In this document: positions 1 through 11,700 of the stretch, piece after piece
Layout: each line of letters starts with the position of its first letter
Numbering within the stretch: the first letter of the stretch is position 1
Assembly (NCBI GenBank): GCA_030141605.1
Contig: JAQGDQ010000135.1
Location: 124,001 to 188,000 of the forward strand
Origin: Tubiluchus corallicola
Lineage: Eukaryota; Priapulida; Priapulimorpha; Priapulimorphida; Tubiluchidae
DNA length: 64,000 nucleotides
Direction: 5' to 3'
The notes under the pieces: model-generated
Database searches by the model: none
What the model was told of the DNA's origin: nothing
What the model saw: only the letters and a program-made list of their open reading frames with translations
Made by a program: the position numbers and the translations under genes

Positions 1-134
1 CTACGTCTGTAGAAATATCCAGTTCGATGTCTGTTGTGTCCTGGAAATCCAAAAGGCTGTCTGTATCCTCCGTGGTCGTAGTATCCATAAGGATTGCTGT
101 ACACATCGCACAAAGCAATGATCGATGATATTGC
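1..134 (-). CDS. Possible exon of an unidentified gene, cut by the window edge
   Basis: On the minus strand a good acceptor (pyrimidine-rich stretch ending TTCCAG) lies at 135–137, and everything from 134 to the window edge is open in frame 1. That frame begins AISSIIALCDVY and continues with a Gly/Tyr/Arg-rich stretch (NPYGYYDHGGYRQPFGF), as in a cytoplasmic tail after a membrane segment. Frame 2 is also open and reads acidic and Thr/Asp-rich (MDTTTTEDTDSLL), so the true frame cannot be fixed here. Local base composition is more balanced than the AT-rich flank, which supports coding. It lies about 5.6 kb past the PPME1 stop on the same strand and is probably a separate gene continuing to the left. 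I do not recognise the family. Confidence 0.4.
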
Positions 135-181
135 CTGGAACAGACACATATAATAATTTTATGATACTTTTTAATGAAATT

Positions 182-184
<3 letters not shown>

Positions 185-216
<32 letters not shown>
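185..216. repeat. (AT)n dinucleotide microsatellite
   Basis: About 16 uninterrupted AT units, just upstream of the acceptor of the left-edge exon on the minus strand. Confidence 0.9.
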
Positions 217-217
<1 letters not shown>

Positions 218-2116
218 GACTATAAACATTATACAATGCATTAAAATCAGTCAGTGTACCTAACTAAAAATTTTACACTGTTAGCTGGCAAATGCGTCAA
301 GTGCTAGAAACTAAAACTACTGGTGAATGTAATGCATAAAACACAAGCTTTAAACAAACTGTAGCGTACGATGAAATGTACAAGCACAAGCGCGCTAATT
401 GCCAATATGATGTTGACAATGACAATAGGACATACACAAACATACACGATCATCAAGTACGCATTAAAATTGATGGAAGTTTATTCGACTTTATAATGAA
501 AATTTTTAATCGTGCATAGATTCAAGAGCTAAAAATAAGCAGCAAGCAGATGGCAAACAGTATGTTCTACTGAGACTTTCACATCAGTTTAACATTCACC
601 AACTAGCACCGTAACATCGCTTCGAAATGTTCTTCCTCGCAAACTGCCATTTTGGAATAAAAAAGGAAATTGATGCATCGACTGTTGCTACGTACTATGA
701 AGTAAAATAACTTCTTTAATAATTTTTAGTTGTCCTTAGATATCAGTCATTTCACATATTACAGCATAATAGTTCCAAAGTATTAGTTTTAGTTCCAAAG
801 TATTATTCACAGAATTAACAAAAACATTAACGCGCTGAGGGACATAGGTACAGGACAAAAGTGATGTATCTTTGCCGGAATATCATACTAGTATATCATA
901 AAAATGAGTTGACATAGAAGTAACAGTGAACTAAAAAACAAGAGCTATTGTTGGTCACTACAATAACAAGGCGTCTACTTTTCAGAATACCATAGTCCAT
1001 AAGAAGACCATATTTCCTCAAAAGACGTTTTTGCGGTCTTCACACAGGTTTTTAGGTAGTTTGCCAGATTCACAAAGCTTAATAGCCAGCTCATAGTGCA
1101 TTAGCAATCTTAATTGCATAAGTATATACAGTTAAAACACTTGTAGAAGCGAGGAATGCTGCAAAAGTGAAAGAAAAGCTATACGTACCAAAACGAAGAA
1201 AAAGTTCTTCACTTCTGTGAATTTCATTGCAGTAATTTCCGCGGTTTCTTCCTGCCACTTCCTCCGCACATCATTCTCCTCTATCTTTAACAAGCTTCCC
1301 GTCAAATTGAATGTTTTCAATTCGTAACTTTAAACAATGACCAGAGTAGTTCGGCTCTGCGCGCTCATGTTAATATACTGTTCTTTTAAAAAAACTAGCT
1401 TGCGTGGTACAAATGTAAGTGATTGCCCATAGACAAACGAGGAAAACTCGTTTACCGCTAATTAAACTGCAGCAATTAAGGAAAATTATCCCGTTTACAT
1501 GACCTATATACGACCCCAGCCTAAATAAGCACCACAATGATGCTTTTTTTCTGCTTATACATTTACACCGCAATTCCCTATCGATTATACAACGAAATGT
1601 AGGGGAGTAGGAGAAGAATAGAAATTGGGGCGCATGCATGTAAATAACAGCACGCATTTTACTCTCTGTTTCAAGGACAATTTAGCAAACGAAAAAAGGA
1701 AAAGAGTTCGCAAACGCGTGTGAAAGAGGTGCATATTGAAGAAGCCCTGTACTCTAATAAACTACCTTATTTTGTTAAAGAAGAAGTTGGAGGTTTTGAG
1801 CAATTTTAGATTTCTGGCACCAGCAGTTTTACTAGCGAGATAGTAAGCCTATAATTATAATTATGTTTGTCACTTCAGTGTTTTCTCACATACGACAGTA
1901 ACTACGTCACGGACATTCTTCTGATAATTAATAAGCAAGTTTTTAGATCAAAGGAAATAATTACAAGGCTTCGGAATGCTGGTCTGACACTAGTCGCACA
2001 TGGCAAAAAATCTGTGTACAGCACACCGTGCGACGCAAAGCAAATCCCGCCACGCACACAAAATTTTCAGTATGCAATATAGGCATCTTTTGTACGATTA
2101 ACCACAGCTAACACTT

Positions 2117-2137
2117 ACGTGACACGTGACACGTGAC
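2117..2137. promoter_or_regulatory. Three perfect tandem ACGTGAC heptamers containing E-boxes
   Basis: ACGTGAC occurs three times head to tail at 2117–2123, 2124–2130 and 2131–2137, creating two CACGTG E-box palindromes at 2123–2128 and 2130–2135. CACGTG is a known bHLH-ZIP recognition core (MYC/MAX, USF, MITF/TFE families). No gene start is evident nearby, so a regulatory role is only a possibility and the triplet may simply be a short tandem duplication. Confidence 0.3.
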
Positions 2138-2334
2138 TGAATGATCGTTTTTTTATTGGTCTGATCACCTTTTTTTAGTGATGTAAACTGCGTGCACGCG
2201 GGAGCACGGTGAGTTTGTATGAAATTTAATCAAAACTCTATGTACCGCATGTTTATCAAGCGCGCAGCACACGAGCAAAATCTATATCGTACAATTTGTT
2301 ATACATGTATTTTTTACTCTATTTGCTATAACAG

Positions 2335-2383
2335 CAATACTACTACTACTGCTACTGCTGCTACTACTACCACCACCACCACC

Positions 2384-2417
<34 letters not shown>

Positions 2418-2441
2418 TGATGATGATGATGATGATGATGA
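2335..2441. repeat. Compound trinucleotide microsatellite (ACT/GCT–ACC–AAT–ATG)
   Basis: A run of ACT/GCT units changes into ACC units, then about ten AAT units, then about eight ATG units. Each block can arise from the previous one by a single substitution followed by slippage. The resulting Asn/Met/Thr runs in a plus-strand frame are not evidence of a gene. Confidence 0.95.
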
Positions 2442-3129
2442 ACAGAGCACAGAACGTGTAGTGATAAATGTTAAGAATTAATTATTGAAACTCTAAAAAT
2501 ATGAACTTGTGGTGGTGTGACAAAGGATTTTGATTTCAAGCAAGCAAACACACCATGAGAGACCTGCTCCTGCCTCCAACAAAAATATTTTGCAAAAAAA
2601 CCATCCGAGGGCAGTGGCATCCTCACCTAGGGCCAAACACCGTCATCATATTTTTTAAAACCGATAAAATTTGCAGCGTTTATCTCAAAAGCTGCAACAC
2701 CAAAGTAACTCTGCATGATGAAGAGATGTATCTGGTCATTATGCTTGTGTGAGGAATACCATGTCTTACAACCAAAATGAAAACATAGTACCATAAATGA
2801 ACTGTACTTTAGCAACATATTTATTGTTAATGCAAGAGCGAAAAATAAGCCATCAATAAACGAGTTTTCTTCTCACAAATTTAGTGCACTGTACCAAAAA
2901 ACGAGTTAACAAAACTAATATCTGAACTAGTGTCAAGTACAGAAAAACAATAGAATACACACGATAATTTAAAATTGAAACAACATTCTTACCAAAGTCT
3001 TGCATGTCATGTAATACAACAATGAACAAAAAATCAAGTATTTGGAGCAGACAAATGTACAACTACTATTTTTTAATGTATTTTCTAGCTAGTATATGCA
3101 TCCAACTACAGTACTGAACAATGAACACT

Positions 3130-3229
3130 AGAAATTTTTCTATTGAGTAACTGAAATTTTTCTATTGAACAAGTGGAATTTTTCTATTGAACAACTGAAA
3201 TATTTCTATTGAATAACTAACATTTTTCT
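3130..3229. repeat. Minisatellite, ~22-bp unit, about 4.5 copies
   Basis: Diverged head-to-tail copies of a unit like GAAATTTTTCTATTGAACAACT. Copies differ by single substitutions and small length changes. Confidence 0.85.
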
Positions 3230-5333
3230 GCAGTTTGTGTCTGACTGAGTTACATAGGCTATTGACTAATCAAGAACAAAATAAATTAATGTGCGCTTAA
3301 AGACTATTTCACCTGCACAAGTATGTTTTATGAGTCTGTTATTCATGTGTAACCACCATTAACACTTACGAGCTATAAAAATAAATATATAAACTAATGG
3401 ACGATGCCAACAAAAAGATATTTCACAGTTAGGTAACAAGACAGTTATGCAAGTAGCACTAGCAACAATGTGGTTACTAGGATTATAGTTGCTTATTTGT
3501 TTGGTTTGCCAACTTTTGCAGTTAAAAAAATATTCAACCCCTTTAATCATTAAATATGCGGACAAGAAATTTCGTATTTCACTGCTGCACATTTGGCAGA
3601 ATGCCAATAAATAGTTTATTTCTCCGATTCATTACATGACTTTCCATTAGAATCTTCACCAGAACAGTAACAGAAATTAGTTAATTTAAAGCAATATTAT
3701 GACTATGTATGAATTGCACCATTTTTAACAATACCAAACTTTCCAAACTGTCCAAAAACATTACTAGTACTTTGTGATTTAAATGTTTAAACAGTAGTTT
3801 GAATAAGGTTTGTTAACCTCAATATTCAGAAAAGTAGTTGCTCGTTTAATAAACAACCAGGTTTAAAAAGAACCAGAAAGATTTTAATTACAACTTCTAA
3901 TTTAATCCCATTTCAACAATGCCTGAAGTCATTTTACCTCAAGATTACAATACATGTTAACAGAGGAAATGCGAAACTGAATGGGGAGTTAAATAGAAAA
4001 AGGGAAAACCTCCTGCTTATGAAACTAATTCTAGTATGAAGCACAGCTTTTTTTATTAAATATGATATGTAGCACGCTAAGAGAATGCAATAGCAGCAAA
4101 TTAGCATTTGCAGAAGAATTTATTATGCACATGCAAGTTAATAGTACTTAAGTTTTAACGACAATTCAAAAAGAGTTAACTTGTCAAGTGCACAGAATTC
4201 AGAACTGAAAACTAACACAACCCCGACCTTTAGGTAAGAAAACCAAAACAACCATTCTGCAAAGCTATGATTTTTAAGGTAATCTTATAATTTGCCTCCT
4301 TAAAACGTATAATTTTACATTTACAATTTTAACCATTTCAGTTTCTTATAATTTACAATTTTATCTAGTTACAGACATATAAGCCAAAGATTACTACATA
4401 AATTGCATGTAGACAGCACAACTAAGATTTTTGTTTGGCAGTTCTAGTACGAGACATGGCGTATGCATCCTGCTGAATCTAGGGCATGGTTTGTACACAG
4501 ACAAAGTATTTCGCACAATATTATAATTACATTTTACTGTATTTGTGTAGCCATCATGGTTATTCCCTAGTGAACATGATTCATGGCATTTCTTCTGGAT
4601 ACCACACATACATCAGCAAGCAGGGAATGTCCTAAAAATACATTAAGGTGCTATTGACAGATATAAAGGTGAAGGATATAATACAAAGATGTGGTAAGCA
4701 AAACCACTTTGAGCAGCAAACTGCTATAATGCTAATTAGTTAGATAGTGCTCTCATTCATCACATGTGGATTTCATTAGCAGCCCAATAGCGTGATTTTG
4801 TTGAGGGCACAAATAGCTGCAGAAGGGAGGAATTGCAATCAGATCAGTGCATATCAAAATGTCTAAAATGATTAACACAATAGCTATTATATAAAAAACA
4901 CTAAATAAATAGACAAAAGAAACAACCAAGCAAACAACAACATCACATAACAACAAAAAAACGCAAGCTCAATTTATAATTCAATAACTTGAATAACCGA
5001 TATTGCATCAACACACTGAACTATAGTTTACAGATGGGCAATCAACATCAATGGGTTGTAAATACGTACATACATGGAATTTCAATGGTTCGCAAAGTTC
5101 AACCCCTTAATGCCTACATTCTAAATGTTAAGACAAGTTTTTAACAAAACTACCCTGATAACAATCTGCATATTAGTAATACTTATGTAACAGAAACAAA
5201 GGTTTAAGATCGAATGGTAAAATCATTGAAAACTATTCTAATAAACCGATTTGTATATGGTAAAGCTGACCCGACATGTTATTAATGTAATAAACAGAAA
5301 ACCACACAGAAAATTTAAATTACTTGTGTTGTT

Positions 5334-5339
5334 TTTATT
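5334..5339 (-). other. Candidate PPME1 polyadenylation signal (AATAAA)
   Basis: An AATAAA hexamer on the minus strand about 440 nt beyond the PPME1 stop. Such hexamers are frequent by chance in DNA this AT-rich, so support is positional only. Confidence 0.3.
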
Positions 5340-5775
5340 TAAAGGGGAAGAAAAGGCTATTTTAAAGCATTTCCCCAAAAAAACTTCCCACACAGAGTCA
5401 TATTATTTTGTATTAAGCTCACCTGTTTGAAAGACGCATGTAATTAGAAAAAACATTTTTTAATAATGTAAAACATTTGTACCACCTGGTAAAATGGCGT
5501 AGCATCGTCACCTCAGTGTGCGCCACTATCTTACCAAAAACATATTATTTATGAAGAGTGTTTTCTTGTGATTTAAGTTTTATGTGTGACTCGCCACTTA
5601 TTATATCCATAAAAGCTCATACGTTTTAGTAGATATAAGTCTTTTAAATGAAAGTTGGCTGCTAAATTCAAATTATCTTTGCTATTTAAACAGACACATT
5701 ATAAATCTATGGATTTCGTATATAGTTTCACAATAAACTTACATATAATATGTGAAAAGTATATACTAAAGAAAC

Positions 5776-8700
5776 TCACGGTGAAAAATTACTGGTCGGC
5801 TCAACAAATTTGTGGCGAACCATGAATGATGCCAACACATCAGCCAACTAAAACAGAACAATAGTTTACGCAAATTATGAAACAGACGCAATTATGATTA
5901 ATGTCCAAAAAATCTAGTAAACTCAAAATTTTAATACTCACGATCTAGTTAAATTTCAGACATTGACTTTTAGATTAAAAGATTTTTGCACAAAACTGTG
6001 TTCACAATAAACACAAAAACAAGAAAATAACAGCATTTATATAAAAGTTTCATTTTCAAAGAAAAAGTAAATGTGGAAATATGGAAAAGGAAAAAAAATT
6101 ATAAAAATAAACTTGAAGAGTATGAAAAAAGTTATAAACGAAGGATGAAACACATGTACCTTATCGGGACTATCCTCATGCACAGCATGACCAACTTGTG
6201 GTAAAACCTGGATTTGGAATTTTCCTGAAAATATTAGCAATTGGTTATAATCAACACCACTCTCATCTCACCCAATAATATCATTCTTGAAAACCAGCAA
6301 TTATGATGCAATGGTGGCAACAGCAGCAGCAATAGCAACACAAAAACAACAGCGCAACAACAATAACAATAACAACAAGCTATATAACCCAAAATTGAAA
6401 ACTACAGTAGGCACTGCTTAATAGACTCACTTTGGGACCGAAGTGTTTTGACCCAATTAACCTTCTGAACCTATTAACCCATGATTGTTGTACTACTGGT
6501 AAAGTATGAGTCGTCAGCTTACTATGCACTGCAAAGGTTTTTAATGAATTTTACAAACGAAGTAATGCCTAAACTCCTTTGTGCAGTTAAAAATTAGAAA
6601 AAATATTTTAAAATATTAATTTATATAGGTGAATTAGCTATAAATTAAAAAGTATGCTTTTCTAAATCACACACGTTGGTTGCTTCACTTTATAATTGAG
6701 TTGTGAGTTGTGAGTTGGCTCACAAAGTTCTCATAATGATAAAAACATTGCAAATCTGTTGTTTTATGATTTTTCACAAAGTCTCGTAAAATACTTAGTG
6801 TTCGACATGCTTTATTGTGGTGCCGGTGTTTCCCCCTTCGTAGCTTCATCTGTAGTTTCGCCTAAACTCCCGCTTGCTATTGTGATGCACTTACTGTACT
6901 GTATCTGCGTTCCTGACAGCAGCAACTAACTGATTAAACTTTCTGTCAAAGACAGCTAGAATTTCAAAAGCAAAGGCTAAGCAAGTGATTAAATGTTTAG
7001 CTTCTAGGAATTCTTGGGTAATGAGGTTAACTGCAGTGTACTGGCGGGTCAAAGCAAACCATTAGGCTAGTGTATTAGCTGTTTGATAAACAAACAAAAC
7101 GATACTTTAACATGTTTGTTTCCATGTATATTACAGGACAAAAGCAAACTAAGATGATATACAAATCATGAAAGCTTATTGGTCACACGAAAGTGTCTTA
7201 TTGAAGCAATTGGAGCAAAAATATTGAGTCAATTATGAGGAGTTATTTGAGTCTATTATCCACAGTTTTTGCACACATTTGTATAGAAGCGGCCCGTATC
7301 AGGCATTTTTGAGTCAATTAAGCGATTGAGTCTATTAGCCGTGAGACTATTAAGCGGCACCTACTGTATGTAAAACTAAACTTAAAATGAAGTACTAATT
7401 TAAACCAAGCAAAAATTAAAGGTAAAATGACAGTACCTTGCATTTGCCCAATGGTCAAGTCCTTGTCTAGTCGGTCCATTGCTGCGAGAACAAGCATTTT
7501 TGGAACACCACAAGATAGGAACATTTTGGAAAGACCTTGAAACCAACCTAGCCGAAAAAGAATTAGAAAAATTAAATTATGTTATTTAAAAACTTATTCC
7601 ATCAATGTTGGTGGTGCAGTAAATATATTATGCATAGATTAGGCAGCAATCTGCCTTCTTTTTTGCAGATATTCAGAAGTTTATTTTAGTCAAGTTCCTT
7701 GATTTTTGCTTAGTGCATTACCTACTACCTATGCTGTCAAATATTTCAAACTCTAGTTTTAGCGCAGTATCAGCAATTATAAAAATAAGAGCATAGTTAA
7801 GATGCAATTAATTAATTAGTGTGCAGTTTTAAAACATTCTTCCTGACAATAAGACAGGTTTCAATCATATCACAACCATCAATTTTAAGCAGGCCTACTG
7901 CTGAGTGCTAGACCAAACTTGAAAAGTGTATAAAATATGTACTAAACAAAGAATAAAAACAAAGATTGGAATTATGAAGAATCGTCATACGGAAAATGAA
8001 CTCACCAACCCAGAACTGTTCTGTTTTTGACAAATCTATTCGCCACACATACATGTGTGAAGGTTGCCTCTCTAAAATTTCTGAACTGGGAGATTTAGTG
8101 CACACAGGTTCTTCACCATTCTCACACTCTTCCTTTATAATATCACAGTTGTCTGCTGTGGTTCCACTGTTCTCCTCATGCAAATGTTGTTCCCGTTCTA
8201 CCTCGGTGCTGCCAAGTTCATTTGTGTCCGTCCTAAAATAAGAGCGCAAATGAATTCCATGACCAGTGACTTATTACGCAATTTCTTCTAATGCACTAAA
8301 GGCAGTCCTGAGATTATTAAATTAAATTTTGTTATTCTGATATCCCATGACATTCTTCTCAAACTTTCGTGTAGTTTGGAAATCCCTTACTTATTAACAA
8401 ATTTTGAAGTAGATATGCAGCAGTTTAAAGTGATAACAAGTAATTTAGTCTAACTGTAATATACATTACTAATATAATTATTACTACAAATATACTATAA
8501 TATTACTAATAACATAAATACATTATTAATTGCTTAGCTGTATTACAGATGTTAAAATACTTAAGGGAGTTGAGACTTTGGCTCTCAGTGCTCCTAATCA
8601 AGTTAGCATGAAGTGGATAATTACTTAATTATTTGTAACGTTCATTTCAAGAAAACTGCCTATAATGGTATGAATTCATGTTTATTTAATTTTGAAAGCA

Positions 8701-11700
8701 AAACGTGATTGAGAGAAAAAACTTTTTTGTGGATTCTCACTTTTACTTCAAAGTAGAATTTTACTGCTGACTGGTTTCGAACAATTAGTGTTCATGCGCA
8801 AGAAATCTTAAAGCAAGAAGTTATTTAATTTTAAGTAATTTATTTGAAGATGCAATTATACAATTTATAATTGGAAAGCATTGAAGGGAGAGCATTGAAA
8901 AATTATAGTTTTTAATGATTATGGTATGACAGCATGCATATATCATTACTGGGAAGAACCAGAAGTAAAACTTGTTAGGTGTTCGCGAAAATGTAAACAA
9001 ATCCAAATAATTGAAAAAAAGAGAGTAAAAAATGTAAGGTATTAAGCAATTTAAGAGCAAAAAGTGGTGCAAACAAGGAGAGAAGTGAAGCATTAAAGAA
9101 TATCATCAAGCAAATTGACCTAGCTGCAATGAGTTATTTATTTTATATAAATCATTAATATAGATTAATAAAAGTTCAGGTGAGAGGATCAAGCCTTGCG
9201 GCACTCTAATGTTTGCACTACTTGGGGTTGAGTTTTTGTGGCTATGCAATCCAAACTGGTTCTTATTTAGGATACCCATTTCTTTAAATAATCATCAAAT
9301 TGACTGCATACACATTTTTCTAACAGCCTTGAGAAAATCGATGTAAAGGATATAGCACTGTGATTCACTTACAGAAATAGTATCACCATTTTTAAAGATA
9401 TGTACAACTAATGATTATTTCATTAGGTTGGGGAATACTCCATAGCTTAAAGAGACATTGAAGATATGACTTAGATTGTTGAAAATAACCAGGCTGTAGA
9501 AACAACTTAGAAATAAAAAATGGTAGGTAGCAAAGAGTAATTGTTCGAACGGCAATAAAATTCTATTCCAATTATAGCTTGAAACATTATTGTTCAACAA
9601 CAAAGAATATATAATTAGCTATATTTTTGTCTTCGCGTTGATAGATTGTGTTTATTATATCAAGGCAGACACGCAGTTTGGTCTACAAGTTGGAAAACTT
9701 ACCTTACAATTTGACCGACCATGGACACTTTAGCCGACTCAAGATTCCGAACATGTCCACTACGCACACTTAAAAATTAATATACCAATTTAATTTAACT
9801 CACTGGTTTTATCGAATCACACTCATACAATGCAGTGAAGTTCTACTTTCAATAAAACTAGGTGAGGTAATGATTTTAAACACTCAAGCGAATGTGCAAG
9901 TTCATCATTTGTCAAATGGCTACCGAACTAGTTTTTCTTTTAATTTGGCTTACAAAAAAAACAAAGAAAAGATGTTTTAGCTGTCTGAGAAAGTACTACC
10001 ACGTACAGTCAAAATACACTAAGTACTAACCACCACTCAATGGCAAGTTCAAGGGATTTGAACTGAGTAGGGCGAGTCTGCAATAGCCTCTGCATTGACT
10101 TCAAAGCTTCTAAGGCAGAACCTAATTTGAAAAAGTTAGAAGGATAAGTTTGTTTAGCAAATACTAGAGAATTGATAATACGATGATTTTTTGCAACATG
10201 AGGTGCCACAACACAGCAAGCTAAAAATAAAAACAAAATTTTAAAATGCTGCAAAAAGCTCTTACACCTCATTATGCGCAGTAATGTTTTAGACTTGTTC
10301 TGAATGTTACATATAGCATAAGTTTGTTTCTTGAGCTGAAATACTGACAAAGTAATAATCATGCACTATTTCCATTGTTTGCAATAAAAAAATTTTGAAA
10401 AGAGTAATATTTAACATTCAAGTTCAAGTTTTTTAATACGACTGGAAAGTTTGCAACAGGTGTCAAGTTAATTATTGACAAAATTTTGATCAAGTAATTT
10501 AACTAGGCAACTTTGAATGATTTAAGAACATTTTGATTAATCTGTCACAAGCAGGTAATGAAGGAGTTCACAATTCCCCACACAATTTAAATACCCTAAC
10601 CCTAATCTTAATCTGCTTCATGAACTAATTTCTTGTATATGGGGTATTGTAAACTTTAGTCGCAGGTAATTTATACGTTATTAATAATAGACAGAGACGT
10701 ATAGACTAACAACATCACAAGAAAATCTAGAAATCATATAGATAAAAACAGTGAAAATGTGAGCACTAGTGGTGGAGCTGATTAATTTATTTAACCAATT
10801 ATAATTAATTTGGGTTTTTATTTCCTATCATCGATTATTTTTTCAGCTGCCAAAGCAAATCGATTGCACTACCAATTCCATGTTGCACTTATTTTTTGGA
10901 AAGTGCCGAAATCAAGCAATATGGCACCACTTTTTTGCAGTAACTTATCACCCTGGTGATGCTGCTTAGACAAAATGGTTTCTCATAAGCATGAGCACAT
11001 TGTTTCTATAAATGAAAATAAGTCAGTTTTGCTGGACAGTTTTGTAAACAAAAAAAAATACACTTGTTCAAAAACTCAATATTCAATGTTCAAAAGTCAA
11101 AAGTTCAATACATTTGTATGTATAGACATTTCAGCAAACATTGAAAAAACATAATTATTAACTACAACATACCTTCAACAACATCAATTACAATGAGCCC
11201 GATCAGAGAAGGTATTAGTTCCTTATAAGCTGTTTGTACAGCAATCGCTCCACCCATACTAAAAACAAAACCGATAATTTGTACACAAAATATATTCCCT
11301 GACAAAGCATTACGAAGAAAAACTCGTGGGCATAATTGTAAGTTACAAGTGGTTGCAAAATGGTAACAAATTTCTGACAATAGCAGCCCATGTATTGTAG
11401 ATTATTGAGTAATGATTTACACATAACAAGGTGAAGGCACTTGAACATTAAACTGCATATTTCAATTTACAAGCAAAAACATTAAATAATTCAGGAAAAA
11501 AAACAGAATCCACCAACCTGTTACTAAAAGAGTAGCTTTAAACCACTGAATTTGAAATACGCAGAATAAATCCTTACATGCATTCGTGGCACAATCCTTC
11601 AACACACATAAATTAATTGCTATGCTGGTTTCGAACTAAAAATAATTTTTGCAATTACAATTCATGATGAATGAAATGAATATGGCACATTACCTGTGTC

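Larger units (their letters stand above)
135..5775. other. Non-coding stretch between the left-edge exon and the PPME1 stop
   Basis: About 5.6 kb of AT-rich sequence without a supportable gene. Short open frames here are low-complexity or start on non-ATG codons and have no flanking splice sites. It holds an (AT)n run, a triple ACGTGAC motif, a compound trinucleotide microsatellite and a 22-bp minisatellite, listed separately. The right-hand part should contain the PPME1 3' UTR. Confidence 0.6.

Noticed and set aside
2219-2461. Plus-strand frame with Thr, Asn and Met runs
   Set aside because: It is the translation of the compound microsatellite.
10590-10607. CCCTAACCCTAATC, telomere-like
   Set aside because: Only two units plus a degenerate third; too short to call an interstitial telomeric repeat.
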